Of a stretch of DNA of 64,000 nt, positions 1 through 11,700 are shown in pieces. The stretch spans positions 124,001 through 188,000 of the forward strand of contig NGBS01000882.1 of the NCBI GenBank assembly GCA_002245135.1, in the 5' to 3' direction. Source of the DNA: Proteromonas lacertae (taxonomy: Eukaryota; Sar; Bigyra; Opalinata; Proteromonadidae). The position numbers and the translations under genes were made by a program. Position 1 is the stretch's first letter; each line of letters begins with the position of its first letter. Below the pieces are notes generated by a model. The model saw nothing but the letters and a program-made list of their open reading frames with translations, was not told where the DNA came from and did not search any database.

Positions 1-429
1 GGTATAAATGTACTGAATAGTGAACCAACTACCTGTCTTCAAGATTTATTAAAGGAACAATATCCAAGAGGAGATGCTCCTATACTAACAAGGGAGATGG
101 TATTAGATAGATTTTTGAATGAGTTTGTTGCTATGTTTGTTCAGTATAAGCATGTTGGATTTAAGCCATTTATTGATGAATATTTGAGAAATTGGTTGCA
201 TACAAATCAACAGATTGTGATTAGTGATGGCGAAGGTGGTACTCATAAAGCTACGATTAAAGGTATTACAGAATCTGGATATTTATTGGCAAGAGTTAAT
301 GCTACTGGTGATTTAACAGAGTTATATCCAGATGGTAATAGATTTGATTTCTTCAAAGGATTGGTGATGAAGAGGAAGACAAAGAAAGTTAAGAGTTTAA
401 ATGATCATATTGTTCATAATCTTGGATAA
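1..429 (+). CDS. HLCS: Biotin--protein ligase (holocarboxylase synthetase), C-terminal part; 5' end outside window
   Basis: The frame is open from base 1 and ends with TAA at 427-429, so only about 142 C-terminal residues are present. The visible start, GINVLNSEPTTCL, matches the end of the BPL/LplA catalytic domain, where eukaryotic enzymes have a very similar NxSEPTTCL motif. The rest is the small C-terminal SH3-like domain, with a WLHTNQQ strand, a GYLLA strand and the family signature PDGNRFDFFKGLV. The enzyme attaches biotin to carboxylases in two steps through biotinyl-AMP. The catalytic centre lies upstream of the window. No intron is evident in the part seen. Family assignment is secure; the gene is partial only because of the window edge. 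Confidence 0.9.
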   Translation, partial: GINVLNSEPTTCLQDLLKEQYPRGDAPILTREMVLDRFLNEFVAMFVQYKHVGFKPFIDEYLRNWLHTNQQIVISDGEGGTHKATIKGITESGYLLARVNATGDLTELYPDGNRFDFFKGLVMKRKTKKVKSLNDHIVHNLG

Positions 430-743
430 AATGCGTGTAAAGTAAAGGAGATAAATATATATAACTATATAGATTATATAAATATAATAAATCCTTAAAA
501 TTGTCAGGATGTATTAACATGATGTATAAATATTTGTTATTCTTGTTTTATTTAAAGAGAAATAAGGAAAAATGATTGAAAAGCTTGAAAAAAGGTTTGT
601 TTTTCATTTTTCAAAAATCATTCTTTCATTACCATCGCAGTTTATTTTCTTTTCATATCGGAATTTGGATAAATGAGCAATCTAAAATATGGTAATAATA
701 GTACAGGAATTGTATTTTTTATAAATTGATTTACTTTTTATAG
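430..743. other. Intergenic stretch between BPL and A2M-like gene
   Basis: This AT-rich spacer of about 310 bases shows no ORF of note. It may contain the short first exon and first intron of the downstream A2M-like gene: an ATG at 673 followed by a GTAATAAT donor, and an acceptor TTTTATAG at 736-743, are candidates. I could not prove this. A GAAAAGCTTGAAAA stretch near 578-591 resembles the CTTGA-containing motif seen upstream of other genes here. Confidence 0.35.
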
Positions 744-2886
744 AGTAATCTTTGCAATATCAATAACTTCTATATAATCAAAATTTTGTTGGTAATTGGA
801 GTATGTTTTAGTTTTGCTAGTTGTGAAAGTGTAAATGAAAGTAAAAAAGCTCTTGAAGTGAGTTGTCTTATACCAGATAAAATAACTGATGATAATGTAG
901 TAGGAATTGTTGTTACTATAAAAAAGAATAAAGAAGATAATAATGGAGTGATTGTGTTAAGTAAAGCTAACACATATGAAATGAGAATGGATGTAGAGAT
1001 ATCTGGAGGATTGATTATAGAAAAAACTAAATATGAATGGGTTCAAGTTGATAGTGTTCACAATGAAACATTCTTAGTAAAAGGAATTTACAAAGATAGT
1101 TTAAATACAATAAAGAATGACAATTTTGATAATAATCATGAATTTAAATCAATAAAAGGTGGTATATTGATAAAAGTCAGAAGTTTTGATGATGAAAATG
1201 AAAAAGGTGAAGTATATTGTGAAACAAACATCTATCCAAAAGGTTTTCCACTAATATTATCAATTGCAACTAATTACACTGGTAATGATATTCCACTTCA
1301 ATTTAATCTACCACAAAACATTATGGCTGATTCATTTCACATTAATACTAATATTTATACTTCATTATATACATTATTACAGAATTCATGTGATTCTTTG
1401 ATGAGACAACCAATTGTAAGTTTTGAACATATTGCTGATATAATTTATTCAAAAGTATTGCTTTTAAAATATATGAAATCGCATAAAATTAGTGATGAAA
1501 AAGTAATGAATGAAAATATTAACAGTTTAGAATATTATTATAATGAATTGTTGAAATATCAAAACAATGATGGAGGATTTGAATGGTTTGGAAAAAATCT
1601 AAGTAATGAAGGATTAACAGCCTATGGAATAATGGTATTAAATGAATTAAAAACAGTAATAAAAGTAGATAATAACATAATAGAAAAAGCAAGGAATTGG
1701 TTGTTAAGTAGACAGTTGAATAATGGTTATTTTAATATAACAAATAATAATAATAATGATATTTTAGGAGTTGTTGGTAATTCTTCAACTACAGCATTTA
1801 TATACTGGGCTTTAAGTGAAGAAAGAAAAATCAATATAACTAAAAAGTTCCTGATGTATTATAACTCACTAAGTGATGTAAGAAATAGTTATATTATTGG
1901 ATTACTTGGTTTGATTTATGATAATATTGAGAGTAAAGAAGAAGAAAATGCTGATAATATGGGATTATTATTAACAAAACTATTTAACGAAGATGGTTCA
2001 GTCATGGGAAGGCTTGAAACAATCGTTGGTTCAGCTGGTGAAAATAGTGTAATTGAAGCTACTTGTGTTTGTATTTTGTTATATATGAGATTGAATCAAT
2101 TTGATAATTTTATTCCATTTGTTGATAAAAGTATAAATTATTTATATATGAAAAATAATAATGGAATTATTGGATCTTCTCATTCAACAATTTTAGCATT
2201 GAAAGTATTGATAGAATATGAGAATTATAAAAGAATAAAACAAATATATGATGAAAATGATAATCCTAAAATTGAAACTTATTACAATAATGAGATGATT
2301 GGAGTAGAATTATTATCGAATTTGTCATCTCATTCTTTACTTACTTTAACAATACCTTATACTCAATATGTTAAAGAAAATGAAAATGAACTTGTTTATA
2401 AAAGTAGTTCAGGTTGTTAAAAATATATATAAATTTTCTTTGTCAATTCATTATAACTCAGTAGCTAGTTATAATGATGAAAATTGTAGAGTGAGAATGC
2501 TGTATGAATTAAGAAATAGTCAAATATATCAAGATGAAGTAGTTGATTTAGTCATAAGAGTTGAGAATAAATACGATCAAAAAATAGGAATGGTTGTAGC
2601 TATGGTTGGTATTCCTGGTGGTTTAGTGATTGATGATAGTGAATTGAATAATTTGATTGAATTGAATGTAATTTCTTCTTATAGTAATAAAGAAAATGAA
2701 TTGATATTTTATTGGAGAGGCATGACTGCTGGTGATGTTAAAACATTCTTAATACATACAAAAGGAATAATTCCAGGTAATTATAAAGGAAAAGTTAGTT
2801 ATATTTATGAATACTACAATAATAATTTGAAATGGTGGTTAGATGGCTTGAATATATTGATTATGCAAAATTTACATTTGAATTGA
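744..2886 (+). CDS. Alpha-2-macroglobulin-family protein (TED and C-terminal domains only), thioester motif degenerate
   Basis: Two overlapping frames (to 2420, then to 2886) encode about 710 residues resembling the C-terminal half of A2M proteins of the bacterial/protist type. Visible parts are a hydrophobic N-terminus (ILLVIGVCFSFASC, signal-peptide-like), an MG-type domain, the thioester (TED) helical domain with NNDGGFEWFG, EGLTAYGIMVLNEL and KARNWLLSRQLNNGYF, and a C-terminal domain with VAMVGIPGGLVIDD and IFYWRGMTAGDVKTF. The usual GCxEQ thioester site, expected directly after LMRQP, reads IVSFEH (1413-1430), so the Cys and Gln are absent. The upstream MG1-6 domains are missing. The start is unresolved: no ATG lies in frame between the stop at 741 and the hydrophobic segment, so a tiny upstream exon is likely. 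Near 2415 the frame moves by one base inside conserved sequence (ENELVYKSSSG to KNIYKFSLSI); an intron does not fit, so a one-base error or true frameshift is inferred. Confidence 0.8.
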
Positions 2887-2962
2887 CTATTATTTGTTGT
2901 TGTTTCTCATTTTACTTCATAATCCAATAGTTTATACATAGTATTTCAAAAAGATTAACAGA

Positions 2963-3034
2963 GCGGGATTGGCTCAGTTGGAAGAGCGTAAGTCTCATAA
3001 TCTTAAGGTCGTGAGTTCGAACCTCACATTCCGC
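2963..3034 (+). tRNA. tRNA-Met (CAT), elongator type
   Basis: A full cloverleaf can be drawn. The acceptor stem pairs GCGGGAT with ATTCCGC. The D-arm is GCTC/GAGC. The anticodon loop is CTCATAA with anticodon CAT, closed by four pairs plus a T-T mismatch at 31/39. The variable loop is AGGTC and the T-arm is GTGAG TTCGAAC CTCAC. The segment from the anticodon loop through the T-arm closely matches eukaryotic elongator tRNA-Met. There is no intron and no encoded CCA, as expected for a nuclear tRNA. The internal A box (TGGCTCAGTTGG) and B box (GTTCGAACC) are intact. Confidence 0.96.
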
Positions 3035-3039
3035 AATTC

Positions 3040-3045
3040 TTTTTT
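3040..3045 (+). terminator. RNA polymerase III T-run after tRNA-Met
   Basis: Six consecutive T residues begin six bases after the tRNA 3' end, followed by further T-rich sequence. This is the standard pol III stop signal and supports the tRNA being expressed. Confidence 0.85.
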
Positions 3046-3451
3046 CTTTTTCTTTTCTTTCTTCTAATTTATCTATACTTATAAATCATAATGCCAAATA
3101 ATGATTTTATCATTTATTAATGAAATGATAAGAATTAACAGTTATTAAAGCAATCAAAATCAATTCATTTATAAAGTTAATGATATATTTGTTTTAAATT
3201 AATTAATATATATTTAACACTCATAAATTCCATTTATTAAAATAATAATTCTTTATATGGAACTAAATAATATGGAGATCTTTTTCAATTTTTGACATAG
3301 TATTAGAGAATTAATAAAAATATTAATTACGTTCATCAATTAGAATTATAATTTAATTCTTTATTATTATTATAATATAATCATAAATAAATAATTCCAA
3401 TTCCAATCACAAAAACAATACAATAATAAATCAAAAACAATTATTGTTTAA
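3046..3451. other. Intergenic, no gene seen
   Basis: About 400 bases of AT-rich sequence lie between the tRNA and the 3' end of the leftward F-box gene. I see only simple AT tracts and no conserved ORF or RNA fold. Confidence 0.5.
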
Positions 3452-4782
3452 TTATTCAGATACACTTACGTAATATTCATCTTCTTCTTCACTTTCATCT
3501 ATATTATCACTTCTATTTACGATAACTTCCTTGTCTAATTCTTTACCTCTCTATTATAATAAATAAATAAATAAATATATCATAAATATACATTAATCAA
3601 ATTTTCAATGTTTTCTTCACTCAACCAACAATCCATTGCAACAAGACACTTCAAATTATCGAATTCTAATACTTTCAACAAGTCATCCATCATCTATTAA
3701 AATAAAATAAACAATTATATATATATATATTAAATACACTATCTTTTACAATTCCAAATGATAAATCCAATTTTCTCAATTGTTTCATTAATTGACTATT
3801 CATTAAAGCAGGAAGAATAACTTCAATATTATCCATATTTCTAAGTCTCAAAATCTTCAAATTTGGACAACAAACACATTCAAATAAATTCTTATAATCT
3901 TCAGCATTTGTATTATTTCCTCTTACATCACATCCAATCCATAATTCTAATTCTATTAAATTAGGATATTTACATCCTAATACTCCATTTAACAATTCTT
4001 TACAAATTCCACAAGATTCTATTCCAAAATATAATAAGTTTGGATATTCATTACCACTATCTATTGTTGATTGTTCTTCGCCATTTTTTAAATATAAATA
4101 CTTTAATTTAGGAAACCATTCTAATAGTTTTGTGTAATTCTCTGTTTGTACCCATGATAATTCATTCTCTTCATAACCATAACATCCTGTATCTAGATAT
4201 TCAACATTTGTTAAACTATCATGAACAAATTCTAATGCTTTTTCAACTGTATTATCATTTCCACTATAATTTAATAATAATATAATATATATATATATAT
4301 ACAATGAACCTAAATACACAAATTTAAAATCTTCTAATTTTTTATTACTTAACATCATTTCTCTAACAACATAACCAACGTTATTACTTACATTACCAGG
4401 AACTTCAATATCTCCACTCATATCATACTCAGAATAAAAATAATGTCTCTTTTCAGTTTCATTATATGAATCAGGTGTTCTATCTCTTACAGCATTTCTT
4501 CTGACCATCATCAACATTTCTTTTAATGTTTTTATATCATCTTTTATTTCTTCTTTATAAATCTCTACAGAGGTCTTTATATTTATGGGTCTATCCTTAT
4601 CTTGTTGTGATAAATATGCTGCACACCATATATCTTCTTTATTATAAGTCTATAACTTCTTAAATTTTACACTATACTTCATAAAATCTCTTGGATAAAG
4701 CAATAACATTACATAAATCCTTAATTGATATGTATTGTACTAAACAATTGCTTATTAGAGAAGAGAAAAATACTTCTTCCAT
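3452..4782 (-). CDS. F-box protein with STM4015-type leucine-rich repeats
   Basis: Five exons are inferred: 4678-4782, 4303-4649, 3738-4263, 3592-3693 and 3452-3550, giving 392 residues in a continuous frame. The first exon and the start of the second read as an F-box (QYISIKDLCNVIALSKRFYE, then TYNKEDIWCAAYLS). The rest matches the STM4015-type LRR family: YLGSFGNDN, ENELSWVQTENYTKLLEWFP, YPNLLYFGIES, LIELELWIGCD, CPNLKILRLRN and LRKLDLSFGIVKDS. The 39-nt intron 4264-4302 is in frame and stop-free, so an uncorrected ORF would insert a false IYIYIYIILLLNYS segment. Introns are 28, 39, 44 and 41 nt. F-box proteins normally recruit substrates to SCF ubiquitin ligases, with LRRs binding the substrate; that role is inferred. 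The ATG at 4782 is the only start that includes the F-box. Confidence 0.82.
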
Positions 4783-5139
4783 TCTATTTTGATGATGGTT
4801 ATTGAAAACTAATTCAAATTTTCAAAAAACGACAATTTGCGTTTTAATTACAAAACAGATTGTTTCAGATAGTATCCAGTCAATTATGATTAGTATAACA
4901 AATACAACATATTAACAAGGTAAATGCTAGAGAAACTATTCAGACAAGTGTGATTAATCAACAGAATTATAAATTTACTTCCAACTCTCTTAAAATTTAT
5001 TGAATATAATGCAAATACGTTGTTTAAATAGAAAATGGTAATCTGTGCAATTTCTATGTTAAAATAGAAAAAGAGTCGTTTCAAACATTCGTTTTATTTT
5101 TTTCAAAATCAATATCTAAACAAGTAAGGATTTCTTCAT
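4783..5139. promoter_or_regulatory. Divergent intergenic region between F-box gene and kinase gene
   Basis: These 357 bases separate two genes transcribed away from each other and so presumably hold both promoters. Poly-A/T tracts (for example TTTTATTTTTTTC near 5094) occur just upstream of the kinase start. A 64-codon leftward ORF inside (4890-5084) has no recognisable features and is treated as noise. Confidence 0.45.
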
Positions 5140-7904
5140 ATGTCAGATGAAGAAAATAATGATTATGCCTTGTATAACACTATATTTTTACATAAAATTT
5201 AGGGAAGAGGATGATTCTGAAGATGATGTTTTGCTAGATGAACCAATCGAACAAAATTCAGAGGGCATAAGACATTATCTATTTATAGCCACAATAGGAC
5301 AAGGTACATTTGGTGAAGTGAAGATAGGTATAAATTAACAGAATTATGTAATTATACTAGCCGTGGATATTATTACAAAAGAACTAGTAGCAATTAAAAT
5401 ACTAAAACACTCAAAACTTGTGACAGAAGACAGTATTAACAGAGAATTGAACATATGTCGATGTCACCATCCAAATATAATCCAAATATATGAAATAATA
5501 CGTCTATCTGACTGTACATATATTGTAATGGAATATTGTAAAGATGGTGAATTTTTTTCTTACATTTCACAATTTGCACCATTATCCGAGCCAGAGGCTT
5601 GCTATTATTTACATCAAATTGTAGAAGCTATAAGTTATATCCACAATAATCAATCTATTATACACAGAGACGTTAAACCTGAGAATATTTTACTACAATC
5701 AGATCCAATAACTCATGGTTATATATTAAAACTAATTGATTTTGGATTATCCACTAATTATAAGAAAGGTGAGTTATTTACAATCCCTTGTGGTTCTCCA
5801 AATTATGCAAGTCCTGAATTAATCGAACATATTCCATATGAAGGACCTCCTGTGGATGTATGGAGTATTGGAATAATTTTATATTCAATGTTATGTGGAT
5901 ATTTACCATTTCAAAATTCAGATGAAAATATGATTTATAAAAATATAATAAAGTGCAATTATCAATTGCCTAATAATTGCAGTAATGCATTTAAAGATTT
6001 ATTAACTCATTTATTAGTGAAAGATCCGAAAAAAAGATTTACTTTGGAGGATATAAAGAAACATCAATGGTATGGTATATTCAATTATATACCAAAATTT
6101 TCTGTTACGAATAGAGATTTGAATGAATCAATTATTAATATAATGTTACAATTAGGATACAATCTCTCAGATATAAAATATTCTATAATAAATTGTACAT
6201 ACGATCCAATCTACTCAATCTATCAATTATTATGTAAGAAATATAATAATTTAAATGCAAATGGTAGTAATTATAGTAGCAGTATGAATAATAGTTTAAA
6301 TAATTCATTAAGGAATAGTATTAATGTATTATCACCATCTCCATTACGATCTACTATAATTGCTTCATCTATTAATACAACTCCATTAACTACTGATCGT
6401 TCTCAATTATTCTTATTAACCTCATCATCTCCAACATCTTCACATATGCATAGAACCAATAGTAGCAACAGCCGATCTAAGTATTTATATACAAAAACAC
6501 CAACACCAACTGCTTCTTCATTTTATAATACAGCTACAACAACAAGTGGAACAGATGGTAGTACATTTGATTTTAAGATTGCATCTCCACCTCCATTATC
6601 ACCATTACCACCATTATATAATTCAGGTAAACCAACAACTACTACAACTACAACAACAATAGTTACACCAGGAAGAGTATCAAATTCATCAATAACAATT
6701 ACAACAACAACAAATAATAATAATAATAATTTATCAAAGTCATATTTGAATAGAAGTAGATCTCCATTAAGAACAACCTATACTCAAACACCATTATCAC
6801 ATCTTACACCATCTTCATCTTCATCCTCATTATCAAGCCCATCTCGAACCTTAATAGTATATTTCATTACTTTTAATTTTATTTATTTTTTTCAAATAGA
6901 AGTTATTAAGACCACCACATACACCAAGTTATCCATTAGAAGTAGAAAGAATTCATAATTTAATTATAATCAATGTAACAAAGAAATATCAGAAATTAAA
7001 TTCACCTTCATCATTAGCAGAATCATTAAAATTTAGAAGAAATGAATCACTCACTGAGATTAGACCTCAACAATTACAACAAGAAAGAAGAGAAAATAGA
7101 AATTTCTTTAATAGAACAGATCATATGAGAAGAGACAATACTTTAATATCATCCAATAGATCATGTATATATATATTATTTTATTTATTATTATTTAATA
7201 ATAGTATTATCTCCTCGATCATCAAAATCAACTGATAGATTCAACAATACAACATCTCATAATATTCCTCAATCATATCTCACAACTCATTTACAAACTA
7301 AAATATTACCATCTCCAAGTATTATTAATTATTATTATAATATAGTTCGTGGTATTACTCCATCCAATATTCAATCAAAAACTGAATCATCATCCTCATC
7401 TTCTTCATCATCAAATGTTGTTATACCATCAGATATTCATTCATTCCCATTGAAAGTATTATACAGAGAAGCAATTGATTTAATGGTTAAAGAATGGAAT
7501 GAACAGATTGTTCCTAATAATTATCGTAATGTAATTATTAATACATATTTGAATAAACCAAATGCAGATAATTATCTTAAAGTGTTGCATTTAGTTACTT
7601 TGTTTAAAGAGAATAAGAAGATTATGAATAATATTAATATTATTATTGATGAAATTAAGTGGTTTTCTTTTGTATATATTTTATCATTTTATTCTATATA
7701 TATAGGATGAGGAGAATAAAAGAGAAAGTAAAGATAATCTTCCAAATCCATTACTTCAAGTATTATTCTATATATATATAACAATAATATTATTTATTAT
7801 AGTTTGAAATTGCAAAATTGAAAGATTTAATTGAAGAATGGCAGAATATCTTTCCTTGGAATACTCAATATATAGTAGATAATGTAGATTATTGTAAAAT
7901 ATAA
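5140..7904 (+). CDS. Ser/Thr protein kinase, AMPK/SNF1-related (CAMK group)
   Basis: The start is the ATG at 5140 (MSDEENNDYALEEDDSED). Introns removed are 5172-5202 (31 nt), 5328-5360 (33 nt), and four further GTAT...TAG introns near 6859-6900, 7165-7205, 7672-7706 and 7760-7803; the stop is TAA at 7902-7904. All junctions keep frame, giving roughly 840 residues. The catalytic domain (about residues 38-300) shows GQGTFGEVK, VAIKILKH, YIVMEYCKDGEFFSYI, IIHRDVKPENILL, LIDFGLS, GSPNYASPEL and VDVWSIGIILYSMLCGYLPF, so it should be active. The T-loop contains a threonine before the CGSPNYASPE segment. A UBA-like helical stretch follows (INIMLQLGYNLSDIKYSI), as in AMPK-related kinases, then a long Ser/Thr/Asn-rich disordered region and a conserved-looking helical C-terminus. 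It probably acts in cytosolic energy or polarity signalling; substrates are unknown. Confidence 0.88.
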
Positions 7905-8028
7905 ACTCAAATAATCTAATTTAATAGAATATTAAGATTTTTCTATGTATTTGTTTGTGTTGAATGAAATAATCAAGAAAAACAGAATATGAAACGGTAA
8001 TAATTTTGGTAATTTAATTTTTTTTTGA

Positions 8029-8608
8029 ATGACAAAGAAAGGTAAAAAAAGAAAACGAAAATCACGCCGATGGGTTAGATGGAATAAGCTGCCTCAAGAA
8101 GCAAGAGATGCTATTGATCATAAACACTATTTCAAATCAATAGCAGATGAAAGCTATTCCACCCTAAGAAAAAACAAAAAAGGAAGATATAGAGAAACTA
8201 ATGACTTTTTTTCTGCTCCAACTACCCCAAATGAAGAAGTATACGAAATCGATATTGTATTATAGGAATCTACACTTTCACCTTCTCCCAGTAATTCTTC
8301 AGTTGAAATAAGTGATTTTGACCCATTAGACTGTTATGTATTCTTTATTATTTATTGTATTATTCAAATAGTCACCAAACGATGACAATTCTACATCAAC
8401 AGCACCACCAACATCTACACACTCTGTAATTAGTTCCTCAACACTAACGAGTGATGAAATAAGTGTTTTAAGAAGAGAAAATTTTCAATTAAAAATAGAG
8501 AATGAGTTGATTAAGAAAGAAAATGATGAACTTAATGATTATGTGAAAAAATTAAAAGAGGAAAACATGAATTTAGCTTTAGAAATAAGAAGATTGAATA
8601 AACTATGA
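8029..8608 (+). CDS. Small basic-N-terminus, coiled-coil C-terminus protein (unrecognised)
   Basis: The ATG at 8029 begins a very basic segment (MTKKGKKRKRKSRRWVRWNK, nuclear-localisation-like). Two introns are inferred: 8239-8265 (27 nt, in frame, ending at an apparent TAG stop) and 8338-8371 (34 nt). After splicing, the frame continues through a Ser/Thr-rich linker to a predicted coiled coil (SDEISVLRRENFQLKIEN... LKEENMNLALEIRRLNKL) and stops at TGA 8606-8608. The basic start and leucine-zipper-like tail suggest a nuclear protein, but the spacing is not that of a normal bZIP domain. The family is not recognised. Without the 27-nt intron the protein would end after 78 residues. Confidence 0.6.
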
Positions 8609-8779
8609 TGGAAAAGCAATTAGAATATAATAAATTGGTTGTATATAGTGTAATACATATTTAATTTAATTATATATTCATTAGTTGTTGAGATTTTTTG
8701 TTGAAATGAAATCAGCTTGAGGTTAATACAGGCTTGCGGTGTATTAGATACGTTTTAGCCATTCTAATCATTTTATCTA

Positions 8780-11700
8780 ATGTTAAAGCTTGCTATTACT
8801 TTCACAATTATAGTGAAACTAATATTGAGCATATGCCCTAACGATTGTAGTGGAAATGGGCAATGCACTAAAGAAGGTGTGTGTATCTGCCATAAACAGA
8901 GTTTAAGCTCAGCAGGTTCAACAATTTATGGTTATACAGGTGCTGATTGTTCTGAAAGTATATTTACTTCTTTATTTTAACCAATTCTTTTTTTCATTTT
9001 TATGTTATTACCATCGACTAATTTATTTTTAATAGGAGTATGTCCAGTAGGGAATAGTTTTGTAAAACCTGCAACCCCTAGAAGTATAATTCTAGAAACT
9101 ACTTCTACTACTACGCCTGGTGGAAGAAGAGAGCTTGCTCGAGAAGGTGAAATATTACCAGTGTTTAATGGCTATCAAACAAAGTCAAATGTTAGTGACA
9201 GTCAAGGAATTGAAAATGAAAAAGGGAATAGAAGTAATACAAGAAAATTAATTGACACTATTACTATCAATGGTAAAAGTGCTTATAAAATTGCTAATTC
9301 AGAATTTACAACTCCTGCAGTTCCTTTATCTACTTTTGAATGTAATGGTGTTAAATGTACAATTCAATGTACTATTAATGGTGCACCACAAACTGTTACA
9401 ATATGGGGATATAAATCAGATTATGTGTTATTAGAATTTGATCCATCTGTAAGTACTGTAGACATCTACTTTCATTCCAATCTATTACATCATGTACAGG
9501 ATCACCTACTCCTGAAATTACCGATTTTACTACTTATGATGTTATTAATGTTCATGGAATTGGTTCAACTACATTGACATTACCTAATTATGGTGCAGTA
9601 TATACTGCAATGAGTTATACTTCACCGTCTGGTTTAGAAATATGGTGTTATCATACTGATTTATCTAAAGTAGATGGTAAAATATATAAATATGGTGTTA
9701 CATTAGAAGTTAATAGTAATGGTAATGATATTGATATAACTGTTACTAGTCCAAATGGTTTATTACAGGGAGATAAATGTTATTTAATGGGAAAACTTAC
9801 ATCTGGAAGTATAATTTCTATTCCTACACTGTCTTCACAATCTGATTGTAGTGTGTGTAGTGAATTTAGATTTGATGGAAGTGATATATATAAAACTAGT
9901 ATGGAATGTGTTCAATAACATCATCATCATCTTCTTCTTCACCTACTACATATACAATGACTATGCGATCTGAATTATCTACAATAATTGTAGGAAAAAT
10001 AAAAGGCAAAAATACGTTTAAAGTTCCAAATTATTGTACAGGTGATGATAATAAAGATATAATGTTGAATAATCTTCATAAAGGTACAGAATTAACAGTT
10101 AATTATGGATCAACTGATGTATTAACACCAACATCTCCTGTATTGAACAAGATGCAGTAAAGACAGCAAGCAGGTGTATATACAGTAACTTATCGAGGAA
10201 ATATACAATTAATTACTGCTGATGATTCTACAAAATTATCATTAACATTAACACCTCTTGAAGAAATTATTCCATTAATAGATCAGGTAATGAAAATTAT
10301 ATAAAGTGAAAAGAGATTATGGAGTGGGAAATATTGGAGGAGTTGTTGAAACATGCAAAGCAGGTAATAGTGATGAGGTAACTATTGATAAAATAAATGT
10401 AAGGGGATATGATGGAACAACATATAGTTATATTAGTTTCGATAAAGATTTACAATCTACTTTATGTTTAAAACCATATACTGGTACAACCGGTGGTAAT
10501 GGAGGAGAATGTTCAACGAATGATATATATCCATCAGATATTGAATGTACAGTGTAACTGCCAACTGATTAATATACTGACTTTACTAATTATGAAGAGT
10601 ATAACACTTGGTGCAAATCCAACAGATCCAGTGACATGGAGTAATTATGGTAAAAGTATTTACTGATATGAAGTTTATTACAATCAGGTCTGATCTGTAT
10701 ACAGGTATTAGTATATGGTGTTATCACACTGATTTGTTGAAAGTAGATGGTAAATTGCATGAAAATACTGTAGAAATATCTACAAGTGAACAATAGTGAT
10801 AATGATCTTACATATAACAGCAGAAGTGGAATCTGATTTGGTTAAAGGTGATGTATGTTATTTAATGGCAAATGTACAATCAAATACAATTAGCATCTAT
10901 TAATGATCCAACTAAGGATACTAGTGATGGTGATCTGTACATGGTTGTGATGTAGTGTGATAAGTTTAAATTAGATAGTAGTAGTAGTAGTGTGTGGTAT
11001 AAAATTGGATATGACATGTGATGTAACAAATCAACAACATCTCCATTCAACATACACAATGACTATTCAACCTGAATTATCTGCAATGATTGTAGGAAAT
11101 ATAAGTGGTAAAAACACTTTTAATGTTTCAAAGCATTGTACAGGTGATAATGAAAAAATGCTAAATAATCTTCATAATGATACAGAATTATCAATTACAA
11201 TATAATAGAGTTAATGTTTCACCAACTGCATCTTCTAAATTAACAAAAGCATCTGAAGTTTCTGGAGTTTATACTGTAACATATGGAGAAAATATTCAAA
11301 CGATTACTCCTGTTGATAGTGGAGAATTAACATTAACATTAACACCACTTGAATCAATCGACTATGTAGTATCAGGTGATGAAATATTATATAAAGTGAA
11401 AAAAAATTATGAAATAGGTAGAATGGGAGGAATAATACCTTGTCAAGCAAGTGACAATGTAGTTGGTGGTATTGAGTCAAATAAATGTTAGAGGATATGA
11501 CGGAACAACATATAGTTATATTAGTTTTGATAAGAATACATCTTTAATATGTACAAAACCATTCACTGATGGTTCAAGTGATGATCAATGTAAACCAAAT
11601 ATTGTAAATCCATATAATGTGAAATGTAGTGGAACAAAAGATATTTATAATGATTTTAGTAACTATAAAGAAATAACAATACCTTCAACTCCATCAAGTT

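Noticed and set aside
2370-2464. Intron to explain the A2M frame change
   Set aside because: Both possible introns keep phase but would delete residues that align with the family on each side, so a one-base change fits better.
4890-5084. 64-codon leftward ORF between divergent genes
   Set aside because: Low-complexity Ile/Phe/Asn composition in AT-rich intergenic DNA, no motif, no splice context.
8263-8265. Stop-codon readthrough or alternative genetic code at TAG
   Set aside because: A standard-looking 27-nt GTAT...TAG intron ends there and explains the continuing frame; TAA, TAG and TGA all end other genes.
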